A stretch of DNA of 64,000 nucleotides from Guptibacillus hwajinpoensis. GTDB taxonomy: Bacteria; Bacillota; Bacilli; Bacillales; Bacillaceae_O. The notes under the pieces are model-generated. The model searched no databases and was not told the DNA's origin. It saw only the letters and a list, made by a program, of their open reading frames with translations. The stretch is taken from positions 1-64,000 of the forward strand of contig JAENYN010000013.1 of NCBI GenBank assembly GCA_016841765.1, in the 5' to 3' direction. The position numbers and the translations under genes are program-made. Positions 31,085 to 40,807 of the stretch are shown here, in pieces (within the stretch, counting starts at the first letter, position 1; the number at the start of each line of letters is the position of its first letter).

Positions 31085-31732
31085 ATGATCGTTGAAGAAA
31101 TTATGCAAAGACAAGTATATACATTGAAAGCCGATGACCCGATCGCAAAAGGCTGGAAACTTTGCAACCTGCATCATATCCGGCATTTTCCGGTTGTTGA
31201 TGAAGACATGAAAGTGATCGGAATCGTATCGGACAGGGATCTCCGTGATGCGAGCCCGTCCATTCTCCATGACTGCAACCGCAAGCAGGAAGAATTGGAA
31301 AAGCCGGTCTCTACCGTTATGACACGCGAAGTCATTACCGGGCATCCTCTCGACTTTGTTGAGGAGATTTCCGCGATTTTTTACGAAGAAGAAATCGGCT
31401 GCATGCCGATTATCCGCGACCAAAAGCTGGTCGGGATTGTAACGGCAACCGATTTGCTCAATACTTTTGTAAGGCTCACAGGCGCCAACCAGCCTGGTTC
31501 ACAGCTGGAAGTGAAGGTTCCCAATAAAGCAGGCATTCTTGCTGAAGTGACCGCTGTAATCGGCCGCCATAAAGTAAATGTATCCAGTGTCCTTGTCTAT
31601 CCCGGAAAAACAGATGATTATAAAATCCTCGTTTTCCGGGTGCAGACCATCAATCCGATGAATATCATCCACGACTTGAAAGGGGAAGGATATGAAGTGC
31701 TGTGGCCTAACCTTCCGGGAGTATCCTCATGA
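31085..31732 (+). CDS. acuB: CBS and ACT domain protein AcuB
   Basis: Two CBS repeats (VVDEDMKVIGIVSDRDLRD; MPIIRDQKLVGIVTATDLL) and a C-terminal ACT-like domain. Confidence 0.95.
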   Translation: MIVEEIMQRQVYTLKADDPIAKGWKLCNLHHIRHFPVVDEDMKVIGIVSDRDLRDASPSILHDCNRKQEELEKPVSTVMTREVITGHPLDFVEEISAIFYEEEIGCMPIIRDQKLVGIVTATDLLNTFVRLTGANQPGSQLEVKVPNKAGILAEVTAVIGRHKVNVSSVLVYPGKTDDYKILVFRVQTINPMNIIHDLKGEGYEVLWPNLPGVSS

Positions 31733-32913
31733 AGGAAGCAGCTTTCATATATTCAGATGAATTTGCACGATATAAGTTCAATGACCAGCATCCATTCAAT
31801 CAGCTCCGCGTACAGCTGACGTTTGATTTGCTGAATACACTGGAAGCCCTTCAAGATAAGGACATCATTCCACCTCGGCCTGCAACCGACGATGAAATCG
31901 CCCTTATCCATGATGTCAATTTCATCGAAGCGGTAAAAAAAGCGGGAAAAGGCGGACTCCCGGAAGAGCAGGCAGGCAATTTCGGTCTTGGTACAGAGGA
32001 TACTCCAATTTTCGAAAACATGCATGAAGCGAGTTCCCTAATTGTCGGAGGGACATTGAAGGCTGTTGAGCTTGTAATGGAAGGAAAAGCCCGGCATGCC
32101 CTCAACCTCGGCGGCGGGCTTCATCATGGCTTCAGAGGAAAGGCCTCCGGCTTTTGTATCTATAACGACAGTTCTATCGCGATTGAATACTTGCGCCGCA
32201 ATTATAATGCCAGAGTGCTGTACGTTGATACAGACGCACACCATGGTGATGGTGTGCAATGGTCATTTTATGATGACCCTAATGTCTGCACATTCTCCAT
32301 GCATGAAACCGGACGTTATCTTTTTCCAGGGACGGGAGCGGTAAATGAACGAGGAGCCGGAGCCGGCTATGGATGTTCTTACAACATCCCGCTCGATGCA
32401 TTTACAGAAGATGAGTCCTTCCTTGAATCTTATGAAACCGCTCTCAGGGAAATTGCCGAACATTTCAAGCCTGATGTCATCCTTACCCAGAATGGTGCCG
32501 ATGCTCACTTCTATGATCCGCTGACCCATCTGTCTGCAACAATGAACATCTATAGGGAAATTCCAAAACTTGCCCATAAAATTGCCCATGAATATTGTGA
32601 TGGGCGCTGGATTGCGGTTGGCGGCGGAGGATATGATATCTGGCGGGTTGTACCAAGAGCCTGGGCACTGATCTGGCTTGAAATGACAAGTAACCGAATC
32701 GGTGAAGGCAAATTGCCGCAGGAATGGATAGATAAATGGCAGCCGAAAGCGCCGGTCCAGCTCCCTGACAGTTGGGATGACCCGGAAGGAGCTTATTCGC
32801 CGATTCCGCGCAAACCCGAAATTACTGAGAAAAACGCCCAGACACTGACAAAAGCGCTGCAAATCATCCGGCAGAACAAGGAATCCCAAAACCGAAAGAA
32901 TCAATCCTGTTAA
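31729..32913 (+). CDS. acuC: Histone deacetylase-family protein AcuC
   Basis: VLYVDTDAHHGDGVQWSFYDDPNVCTFSMHETGRYLFPGTG; ATGA overlap with acuB. Confidence 0.96.
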   Translation: MKEAAFIYSDEFARYKFNDQHPFNQLRVQLTFDLLNTLEALQDKDIIPPRPATDDEIALIHDVNFIEAVKKAGKGGLPEEQAGNFGLGTEDTPIFENMHEASSLIVGGTLKAVELVMEGKARHALNLGGGLHHGFRGKASGFCIYNDSSIAIEYLRRNYNARVLYVDTDAHHGDGVQWSFYDDPNVCTFSMHETGRYLFPGTGAVNERGAGAGYGCSYNIPLDAFTEDESFLESYETALREIAEHFKPDVILTQNGADAHFYDPLTHLSATMNIYREIPKLAHKIAHEYCDGRWIAVGGGGYDIWRVVPRAWALIWLEMTSNRIGEGKLPQEWIDKWQPKAPVQLPDSWDDPEGAYSPIPRKPEITEKNAQTLTKALQIIRQNKESQNRKNQSC

Positions 32914-33019
32914 AGCGAACGTCCCTGGAAAACCCGGCTGAGTGCCAATGGAAAACATCTCAACGGGCAAGCCAATAGCAAAAGTTGAATTTACATTTGA
33001 AAACACTATACAAATAGCA

Positions 33020-33055
33020 CACAAAAAGCTCAGACCCTGAGCTTTTTATTTTTTG
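33020..33055 (+). terminator. Terminator of acuABC
   Basis: AAAAAGCTCAGacCCTGAGCTTTTTATTTTTT. Confidence 0.75.
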
Positions 33056-33341
33056 CCAGCTTATTCCCTTGAAATGCAAGATAAATCCAACTTGGGTGTT
33101 ACTGCTGGAATAAATCTTTCTTTACAGATTGGATTGGTGAGAAAGGCATTCGACTCCAGCAGGGGGGAAGCGAATGCCTGTAGCCGAAAGGAACGGTCAA
33201 GATTCTGAAAACCAAATTCCCTTCTTTTACAATCCTGCCCTGGAATTGAAAAACAATCTTCACCCAAAAGGAATAAGAAAACAACATAAAAACAAAAAAC
33301 GAGTATGAAACCTTCCCGATTTCATACTCGTTTTCGTTTGG

Positions 33342-34040
33342 TTAGTTCTCTTTATTTTTCGAATCAGAAATCACTATCTCCACTCTCCGGTTCTTTTGCC
33401 AGTTGTCCGAGTTATTATTGGCAGCAAGCGGCCTTGTATCACCGTATCCGATTGCTGTAAAACGGGCCGCATCAATACCGTGATGATCGGTGAAATAGCG
33501 GATCACACTGCTGGCACGTGCTCCGGACAGTTCCCAGTTGGAAGGATAACGATAAGTATGTATCGGCCGGCCGTCTGTATGGCCCTCCACTTTCACCTGG
33601 TTGGAAAGTGTTGAGAGCAAATGAGCAATTTCACTTAAGAATGGCTTTGCCATATCTATAATTTCCGCTTCGCCTGTTTTAAAAAGCACCTTTTCCTGAA
33701 GGACAAGAACAACACCGCGTTTATTTCGCTGGGCTGTCACAGTGGTCTCCAGCCCATGTTCTGCCAGATATGCACGGATTTCAGTAAGGATTTCATCCAA
33801 CTGAACATCATCAATTGTTGCTTCTGCGTAATCTTGTTCAAGTAAAACAGAAGAGTTATCTTCGAAGATAGAGTCGCTGTTGAATGATTTGGCCACCGCT
33901 TGAAATTTGATTAAATCGATTTGGGACATGGAAAACAGCAAAATAAAAAACACGAGGATCAGCGTCATCAGATCCGCATATGTCACCATCCAGGAGGGAG
34001 CACCTTTTTTCCCCCGGTCTTTCTTTCTTCTAAGACTCAT
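33342..34040 (-). CDS. motS: Flagellar stator protein MotS/MotB (OmpA domain)
   Basis: GAPSWMVTYADLMTLILVFFILLFSMSQID plug/TM; VEGHTDGRPIHTYRYPSNWELSGARA; adjacent to ccpA as in B. subtilis motPS. Confidence 0.9.
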   Translation of the reverse strand: MSLRRKKDRGKKGAPSWMVTYADLMTLILVFFILLFSMSQIDLIKFQAVAKSFNSDSIFEDNSSVLLEQDYAEATIDDVQLDEILTEIRAYLAEHGLETTVTAQRNKRGVVLVLQEKVLFKTGEAEIIDMAKPFLSEIAHLLSTLSNQVKVEGHTDGRPIHTYRYPSNWELSGARASSVIRYFTDHHGIDAARFTAIGYGDTRPLAANNNSDNWQKNRRVEIVISDSKNKEN

Positions 34041-34860
34041 GGGCAGGCTCCCCGATCAAGATATCGTTTTCCATTTCCGGTTTGAACGCTTTTTCCTTTT
34101 CTTCTTCTGATAAAAAAGCACTGAGCTTTTCTTCAAGGAATGTGGAGTTCTGTCCGGATTGGATGCCGATCACCCCTTCAATTACAATCTCCTTGAGGAA
34201 AACCTCCTCATCCGTCTTGTTTTCAAGCTTTGAAGCCATCGGATTGAAGACGAGATTGGCAAGGAGTGACCCGTAAAGGGTAGTCAATAGCGCAACCGCC
34301 ATGTTCGGGCCGAGTGCCGCCGGGTCGTTCAGGTTTTTAAGCATCAAAATAAGCCCGACTATCGTACCCAGCATCCCCCAGGCCGGGGCATATTCCCCTG
34401 CTTTTTCAATAATGCTGCGGCCCTTGCGATGGCGTTCTTCCAATGCGGCGATTTCCGCATTCATGATCTCTTTGATCATTTCTGGGTCCAGACCATCAAC
34501 AGCAAGCAGGACTCCTTTCTTCAAAAAAGGGTCCCTGATTTTGTCAACTTCCGTTTCAAGGGATAACAGCCCCGCTCTTCTTGCTTTATCAGACAGCCGA
34601 ATGAATGTTTTGACCATTTCACCCACATCGGTTTCATTAGTTCGGAACGCTTCTTTTAAAATCCTGAAGATCAGCTTGATTTCTTTCACATTAAAATTGA
34701 TCAGCAGCCCGCCGGCGATTCCGCCCAAAACGATGACCATTGAAGATGCCTGAATGAACGAAGGCAGCTGTGATAGCCCTGAGTGCGTATAAATGCCAAG
34801 TAAAAGCATGGATAAACCGATAAAGATTCCAATTGGTGTGAGAACATCCAACTTTTTCAT
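34030..34860 (-). CDS. motP: Flagellar stator protein MotP/MotA
   Basis: GEYAPAWGMLGTIVGLILMLKNLNDPAALGPNMAVALLTTLYGSLLAN. Confidence 0.9.
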   Translation of the reverse strand: MKKLDVLTPIGIFIGLSMLLLGIYTHSGLSQLPSFIQASSMVIVLGGIAGGLLINFNVKEIKLIFRILKEAFRTNETDVGEMVKTFIRLSDKARRAGLLSLETEVDKIRDPFLKKGVLLAVDGLDPEMIKEIMNAEIAALEERHRKGRSIIEKAGEYAPAWGMLGTIVGLILMLKNLNDPAALGPNMAVALLTTLYGSLLANLVFNPMASKLENKTDEEVFLKEIVIEGVIGIQSGQNSTFLEEKLSAFLSEEEKEKAFKPEMENDILIGEPAHES

Positions 34861-34913
34861 GTCTCTCTCCCCTGCTTACAAAAAGTGGTTTTTCACACTT
34901 TATATCGGCAAGG

Positions 34914-35915
34914 TTACTTCTTTGTTGAGCTTCTTTCCTCAATCCGGTGCGGAAGTACTATTGTCTGGTCTTCCGTCGTTTCTTTATTCATCAATTTTGT
35001 CAGCAGGCGCATGGCAACTGCACCGATATCATACATCGGCTGTACAATCGTAGTGAGCTGCGGGCGGATCATCTTCGCCAATCTCGTGTTATCAAAGCCG
35101 ATAACTTCAACATCTTCCGGCACGCGTAAACCGTTATCCTGATATCCGTGTATGACACCAAGCGCCATTTCATCGGTTCCGGAGAAAACAGCGGTAGGAG
35201 GCTGATTGAGATTGATAAACGTTTCAGCAGCTTCCAGCCCGGAATCATAGGTATAATCACCGATTACGATCAGGTTTTCATCGTAAGAAAGTCCCGCTTC
35301 CTCGAGTGCCTCTCTGTATCCTGCAATTTTATATTCACCATTTATCGGATCCTGCAGGGGACCTGAAACATAGCCAATCCTCTTATGGCCGTGATCAACC
35401 ATCAGGCTGACCGCATCGAACGCAGCCTGTTTGTAATCGATGTTTACGCTTGGCACGGACTGGGACTGCTCAGTTGTTGCCGCAAGGACGATCGGCACCG
35501 GTGACTTCTTAAATTCTTCAACATGTTCTTCGGTTATTTTCCCACCCATAAAAACGATTCCATCAACCTGCTTGCCAAGCATCGTGTTAATCAGATGGAG
35601 TTCTTTTTCGCTATTTTGGTCGGAATTGCTCAAAATGATGTTGTAATTGTACATTGTCGCAATATCTTCAATCCCGCGCGCAAGTTCTCCGAAAAAGATG
35701 CTGGACACATCAGGGATAATGACACCGACTGTTGTCGTTTTCTTGCTGGCGAGGCCGCGGGCAACTGCATTGGGCCGGTAGCCGAGCCTTTCAATTGCTT
35801 CATTCACTTTTTTTCTTGTGGTCGGTTTCACATTCGGATTGCCATTAACAACCCGGGAAACCGTTGCCATGGAGACACCTGCTTCCCTGGCAACATCATA
35901 AATGGTTATATTCAT
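34914..35915 (-). CDS. ccpA: Catabolite control protein A (LacI family)
   Basis: [40 protein letters not shown]; location next to motPS and aroA. Confidence 0.96.
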   Translation of the reverse strand: MNITIYDVAREAGVSMATVSRVVNGNPNVKPTTRKKVNEAIERLGYRPNAVARGLASKKTTTVGVIIPDVSSIFFGELARGIEDIATMYNYNIILSNSDQNSEKELHLINTMLGKQVDGIVFMGGKITEEHVEEFKKSPVPIVLAATTEQSQSVPSVNIDYKQAAFDAVSLMVDHGHKRIGYVSGPLQDPINGEYKIAGYREALEEAGLSYDENLIVIGDYTYDSGLEAAETFINLNQPPTAVFSGTDEMALGVIHGYQDNGLRVPEDVEVIGFDNTRLAKMIRPQLTTIVQPMYDIGAVAMRLLTKLMNKETTEDQTIVLPHRIEERSSTKK

Positions 35916-36018
35916 TCTTTTCCCTCCTCAAACATAATAAAAATTTTGTCGAAATTCCATATCTGCATCTAATCCTATTATACAGAAAAAGCCCTTACAA
36001 CTTTAATGCATTTATAAT

Positions 36019-36036
36019 TTGTTAAATGTTTAACAA
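36019..36036. promoter_or_regulatory. Rex-like operator upstream of ccpA
   Basis: TTGTTAAATGTTTAACAA, inside a 22-bp dyad ATTTGTTAAA-TG-TTTAACAAAT. Confidence 0.5.
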
Positions 36037-36755
36037 ATAAAAATAATACCATACTTTTTTCTTGTTTTTCATGCCATTAGTTTAAAATTTTTCATAAATT
36101 TATATTCATTAGCATTCCAAATTAAATATTACATATTCTAACTTGAAAGCCATGATAATAATCCGTACATATCCTTCCCTTCCCTTTCTTTTGTTCCTTA
36201 ACAGGAAGTTACTTAAACAGAAGAATCCAGGACATGGTTTAAGCGTTGATAAAAAGTAAACCCGAAGATAAAAATTTGATGATTTCCTTAAATACTTCAC
36301 CCTAGCACAAGTGCAATATCTGTTCCTTTTCCCTTCAGTCGCATCCTGCCATGGGGCCGCTGAAATTCATCCTCTGCGTTATACCAACCTAGGGAACTTC
36401 CCTGATGGATTCCCCGCTGGACATTAAAAAAGCTCTTTATATTGAAACCGTACGAAGAAAATCGGATTATATTTCGAAGAGTCAAAAGCCTTTCACTCCA
36501 ATCAACTCGGTAAGAATAATTTATTCCAAGGAGGATCACACAATTTGGAGCAGACAAGGCATTTCAATTTTCGATAGGTCGCTAATTAACTACCCAAAAA
36601 TGATTATTGAATAGACAAGGATAAGTATCTTAGGTAGTGAATACAGCTAATTTTCATTCGAAATGACTTCAGTTTATTGGACCGAGTTAAAACATGGAGA
36701 AGTTTTCAAGTTCTTAAAAAAGCAGGTTGGATAATGTCAAACGCTTCATGCACCA

Positions 36756-36882
36756 GTTGATTGGAGCGGAAGGGGCTCGACTCCTGCGGGACTAGCGGGA
36801 CAGCTGAGACCCCGCAAGACGAAGCGATGAGGAGGCTCAGCGCCCGCCCTGCGGAAAGCGAGCCCCTGCAGCGTAAATCAAC
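36756..36882. repeat. Bacillaceae-type palindromic intergenic repeat (non-coding, MITE-like)
   Basis: Terminal inverted repeats GTTGATTggaGCgGaAgGGGCTCG...CGAGCCCCTgCaGCgtaAATCAAC around CTCCTGCGGGA...TGAGACCCCGCAAGACGAAGCGATGAGGAGGCTCA...CTGCGGAAAGCGAG. Confidence 0.8.
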
Positions 36883-37064
36883 TCCCCGTTCCAAAGTGCA
36901 ATACTTACAAACAGTCTCTTGACCAAACTTATTTCGTCAAAGCGAATTCCAACAGCGGAAAAGAACGGGTAAAATTAAAGGTGTTAATACCTGCCCTGTA
37001 ATGGATACCAGGCAGACGTTAGTTTGATTTAGCCGGAATCATTTCCAAAGCTTTTTTGCAAAAT

Positions 37065-37115
37065 AAAAGAAGAACAGCAAACCTTGAATCATTGATTCAG
37101 TCAGCTGTTCTTCTT
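37065..37115 (-). terminator. Terminator of aroA
   Basis: AAGAAGAACAGCaaaccttGAATCATTGATTCagtcaGCTGTTCTTCTT. Confidence 0.8.
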
Positions 37116-37151
37116 GTTCCTTATTTTGTTAAACAGGCAGAGATTCCATTA

Positions 37152-38228
37152 TCAGACGTTGATTGGATTTTGCTGTCTTAGGCTATTCATATATTCATTA
37201 AACTGATCAATGTTCATTTGCTGGGCGGAATCAGAAAGTGCGACGGCCGGATCCGGATGAACCTCAGCCATGACTCCGTCTGCCCCGATAGCCAGTGCTG
37301 CTCTTGAGGCTGGAAGGAGCAGGTCTCTTCTGCCTGTTGAATGGGTGACATCGACAAAAACCGGTAGATGGGTTTCTTGTTTCAGGATTGGCACCGCAGA
37401 AATATCGAGTGTATTCCGGGTCGCCTTTTCATAAGTCCTGATGCCCCTTTCACAGAGGATGATGTTTTCATTTCCTCGTGAAATGATATATTCAGCTGCA
37501 TTAATGAATTCCTGGATGGTGGCAGCAAGACCGCGTTTTAACAGGACAGGTTTATCAACCGATCCGGCTGCTTTAAGCAATTCAAAGTTTTGCATATTGC
37601 GGGCTCCAATTTGAATCACATCAATATAGTCAACAGCTGTTTCGATATCGGCCGGGTTGACAATTTCACTCACGACTGCCAGGCCGTATTCTTCACCGAC
37701 CCGCTTCAGGATTTTTAATCCTTCAAGACCGAGCCCCTGGAAATCATAAGGGGATGTACGCGGTTTGAAGGCACCGCCGCGGAGGATTTTCAAGCCCTGG
37801 GCCTTTACAGCTTTGGCCACTTCTGCGACTTGTTCATAGCTTTCCACTGCGCAAGGACCCATAATGAAACGCTGCTTTCCGTCTCCTATTGCTTCGCCGT
37901 TAATATTTACAATTGTGTTTTCAGGCTTGCGCTTTCTTGAAACAAGCAACGCTTTACGATGGTCGTCTTCCTGCAATTCAAGAGCTGCCTTGAAAATTTC
38001 CTTGAAAAGGGCCTGGATCGTCGATGTTTCAAACGGTCCCTCATTATTAGCGGCAATCTTGTCAAGCATCTTCCGCTCCCGAACCGGATCAAACCTTTCA
38101 GTGCCCTGTGCTTCTTTTATTTCACCAATTTGCTGTACAATTTTCCCTCGTTCATTAATTAACTCGAGTAATTTCAGATTCACGTCATCGAGCTGATTTC
38201 TTAACTCTTCAAGTTCAAGATTGCTCAC
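37152..38228 (-). CDS. aroA: Bifunctional chorismate mutase/DAHP synthase
   Basis: N-terminal chorismate mutase ([30 protein letters not shown]) and DAHP synthase ([30 protein letters not shown]). Confidence 0.96.
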   Translation of the reverse strand: MSNLELEELRNQLDDVNLKLLELINERGKIVQQIGEIKEAQGTERFDPVRERKMLDKIAANNEGPFETSTIQALFKEIFKAALELQEDDHRKALLVSRKRKPENTIVNINGEAIGDGKQRFIMGPCAVESYEQVAEVAKAVKAQGLKILRGGAFKPRTSPYDFQGLGLEGLKILKRVGEEYGLAVVSEIVNPADIETAVDYIDVIQIGARNMQNFELLKAAGSVDKPVLLKRGLAATIQEFINAAEYIISRGNENIILCERGIRTYEKATRNTLDISAVPILKQETHLPVFVDVTHSTGRRDLLLPASRAALAIGADGVMAEVHPDPAVALSDSAQQMNIDQFNEYMNSLRQQNPINV

Positions 38229-38595
38229 GCTTTATCCCACCCTTTCCTTTATAGTTAAGCCATTGTACATGTTAGAAATGTAAATGATTAGGGCTTATTA
38301 TAAACGAATCCTCTTCAGTTGTCACGAAAAAATTCTTTAATTATTAAACGCTTTTAAGTAATAAAGCATAATATGACTATTACAGTATATTCGTGCATCA
38401 GCTTGCCTGCTTATGTCGGAAAATAATGCAATCGCTTAGCTTAGTGTATTTGCTGACACGGTAATGAGTTCTGGCTGCCAGTGATCACCGTGGCGAATGC
38501 CGATAAAAATTTCACCAGGCGAAATGTAATCTGTCATGCTGTTCTATCGAATTCTCAGTAAAATCAACAACACAGAAATTCAGAGGGTGTGTTAC

Positions 38596-38961
38596 TTATT
38601 TTCTGCCCTGTTCTTTTAGAACTTTCTCTTGCAAGACATCATAGGTTATGTTCCAGTGGGAATCACTCCAGGAAACCCGGCCTTCTTCGAAAAGCAGTGC
38701 CTGCGGTGATTCATGCTTAACACCGGTCAGCTCAGCAACGTAGTTTGAAAGCTCGCGTGCCTCCTGCACATATAAGTAATATGTTTTCTCATCAGGATAA
38801 TCTTCTGTAAAATGCTCATATGCCTCATAGGCCTGCGCACTTATAGGGCATGTCAGACTGTGCTTGAACAAAAGGAAAGTCTTTTCCCCGTCAAGAATTT
38901 TCTTAAGTTCCTCCACTGTTTTTACTTGTACTTTATCCAATGTGTGTTCCCCCTTATGCAA
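38596..38961 (-). CDS. ytxJ: Bacillithiol system redox-active protein YtxJ
   Basis: FLLFKHSLTCPISAQAYEAYEHF (TCPIS motif). Confidence 0.92.
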   Translation of the reverse strand: MHKGEHTLDKVQVKTVEELKKILDGEKTFLLFKHSLTCPISAQAYEAYEHFTEDYPDEKTYYLYVQEARELSNYVAELTGVKHESPQALLFEEGRVSWSDSHWNITYDVLQEKVLKEQGRK

Positions 38962-39229
38962 TCTGTTTCCTTATTGTACACAAATCCAGTTAAGTTTTGC
39001 CAACCTTTTTATTTGTTGGAGGCGAGAAGGTCCGACTCTGTTTTTAGCAGTCCAAAGAATGAGGAATCGCCGTTCTTCTTATCATAACACTTATGCCAGC
39101 GCTATATTATTCTTGTACTCGTGCATACATTGAAAAACAGGCCTGCCGGATTGTACCATTAAGCAGTAAAATATCCGTTAATATCACGAATTCAGTTCCT
39201 CAAGCATCGGCTGCACGACTATGCCCGGG

Positions 39230-39315
39230 CGGATTATTGCCTGTTACTGCCCAATTTTCGCCCTTTACTGTCCAATTCACCGGCTTTACTCTCCAATCGC
39301 CCTCTCAACAACAGC
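39230..39315. repeat. Dispersed element containing three 21-bp units, second copy of the 14410-14545 family
   Basis: TTACTGCCCAATTTTCGCCC/TTTACTGTCCAATTCACCGGC/TTTACTCTCCAATCGCCCTC; unit landmarks at 39247, 39268, 39289 (21-bp spacing); same GCGGATTATT and CTCTCAACAACA flanks. Confidence 0.8.
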
Positions 39316-39356
39316 ATGTTATATTCAAGAACAAAAGCGCAGGATATGCCCGGCTT

Positions 39357-39438
39357 AGCGGCGTACTCATAAGCGGGGGTACCCCAGGAAGGTGATCTTT
39401 CCTTCCGGAGGGGATCACCTCTTATGGCGATAGCCGCT
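39357..39438. other. Structured palindromic element (nested stems)
   Basis: AGCGGC(39357)/GCCGCT(39433), CATAAG(39368)/CTTATG(39421), AGGTGATC(39390)/GATCACCT(39413) nested in order, plus internal GGGGTACCCC palindrome. Confidence 0.6.
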
Positions 39439-39509
39439 GGCGCCTGGAGCTGGATGACTCCCTTCCCGCTTTTTATCAACAACGCAAAAATTATAATTTC
39501 CTTACCAAT

Positions 39510-39545
39510 AAAAAAGCAGGGGCCATATGACCCCTGCCTGTTGTT
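39510..39545 (-). terminator. Terminator of ytxGH
   Basis: GCAGGGGcCATATGaCCCCTGC hairpin. Confidence 0.7.
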
Positions 39546-39549
39546 TCTT

Positions 39550-40095
39550 TTACTTGTCATCTTCTTTTTCTTTTGAAGCAGCCGGCTGCTTTTTTTCTTC
39601 AAGCTCCTGCTCCAAATCTTCTTTATGGTCATCGAGACTTTGTTTCGTAGCCTCCACTTCCTTTTTGACGTCCTCTTCCATAGACTCAAGGTCTTCCTTG
39701 TGATCCTGGACACTCTGGTTTGTCGCTTCCACTTCTTCTTTCACTTCTTCAACTTCCTCAAGGATATCTTCTTTGGAAGCGTTGCGTTTATCCTGCCATT
39801 TTGTTTTTCCTTCATTCACTCTCTGGCGGATGTCTTCCACTTTTCCTCTTGCCCTCGTTGATATTTCATTGCTTCTGTCTTTAGCAGTTGTTGTCCAGTC
39901 GTTTGTTTTTTCTTTAATCCTGGAAGTCTGGTCATTCAGATCAGTACGGAGCTCTTTTCCTGATTTTGGAGCCATTAAAAGGGCTGCGGCCGCACCGATC
40001 ATCCCTCCGATAAGGCTTCCGATCATAAAGTCCTTTGCATTGATGTTGCTTTCATTATTGTTCGTCTGGTTGTTGTTCTGGTTTTCGTTTTCCAT
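39550..40095 (-). CDS. ytxH: YtxH family general stress protein
   Basis: DFMIGSLIGGMIGAAAALLMAPKSGKELR plus charged coiled-coil. Confidence 0.93.
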   Translation of the reverse strand: MENENQNNNQTNNNESNINAKDFMIGSLIGGMIGAAAALLMAPKSGKELRTDLNDQTSRIKEKTNDWTTTAKDRSNEISTRARGKVEDIRQRVNEGKTKWQDKRNASKEDILEEVEEVKEEVEATNQSVQDHKEDLESMEEDVKKEVEATKQSLDDHKEDLEQELEEKKQPAASKEKEDDK

Positions 40096-40123
40096 ACTCC
40101 ACTCCTCCTTAAAAATTGATCTA

Positions 40124-40549
40124 TTAGTTATTCACTTGTTGCTTTTTGGATTTCCACTTTTTCCAAATGTCCATGGCGGTGTCAGTCCATTGTATGACCT
40201 GGGCTGCCTGTCCGCTTTTCTCATCAGCCTGCAGGGCAATTCTGTCAGTGATTTTCCGGACTGACGTATTGAAATCATTTACCGTCTCACCGACTCCCTT
40301 CACCGAGTCAACGAGCGTGTTGAGTGATTCCGATTTATGCTGGACATCCTCAGCCAGCATATTAGTTTTGTGAAGCAGCTGCTCTGTTTCGTATGTAACA
40401 CCGTTAAGCTGCTTTTGAAGGCTGTCGAGTGTGACCGACATGTTATCCATCGTATGGGACACAGATTTAAGCGTTTTGGCAAGGTACACGACCAATACCG
40501 TAAACGCAATGGCAATCAAAGCGATGCTTAAATAAAGAATGATTTCCAT
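40124..40549 (-). CDS. ytxG: DUF948 family general stress protein YtxG
   Basis: N-terminal TM plus coiled-coil TMDNMSVTLDSLQKQLNGVTYETEQLL; adjacent to ytxH. Confidence 0.92.
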   Translation of the reverse strand: MEIILYLSIALIAIAFTVLVVYLAKTLKSVSHTMDNMSVTLDSLQKQLNGVTYETEQLLHKTNMLAEDVQHKSESLNTLVDSVKGVGETVNDFNTSVRKITDRIALQADEKSGQAAQVIQWTDTAMDIWKKWKSKKQQVNN

Positions 40550-40637
40550 GAGTTTTGTTCCTCCCCGTTTTTGTTATCGTGTGCTGAAGTAGTTGTAGTG
40601 GTGTGTTCTGCATATGAGCTTAATTGATATAGTATAT

Positions 40638-40664
40638 TACCCGAAAACCGGGCTGCACAAAACA
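40638..40664 (-). promoter_or_regulatory. Putative SigB promoter of ytxG operon
   Basis: Minus strand GTTTTG-N15-GGGTAA. Confidence 0.45.
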
Positions 40665-40807
40665 CATGTAACTTAACTTCCACAAACTTAAATGAATCCC
40701 TTCAAAATTCATGCAAGAAATATCGACAACACCCGAGGTCACTCTACAAAATGATAGGCATCAGGTACAATGGAAATGAACGATTATACCTACTGGAGGC
40801 GACTTGA

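Noticed and set aside
39234-39713. 159-aa minus-strand ORF overlapping ytxH
   Set aside because: Antisense/alternate-frame read-through of ytxH and the repeat elements; ytxH is the clear gene here.
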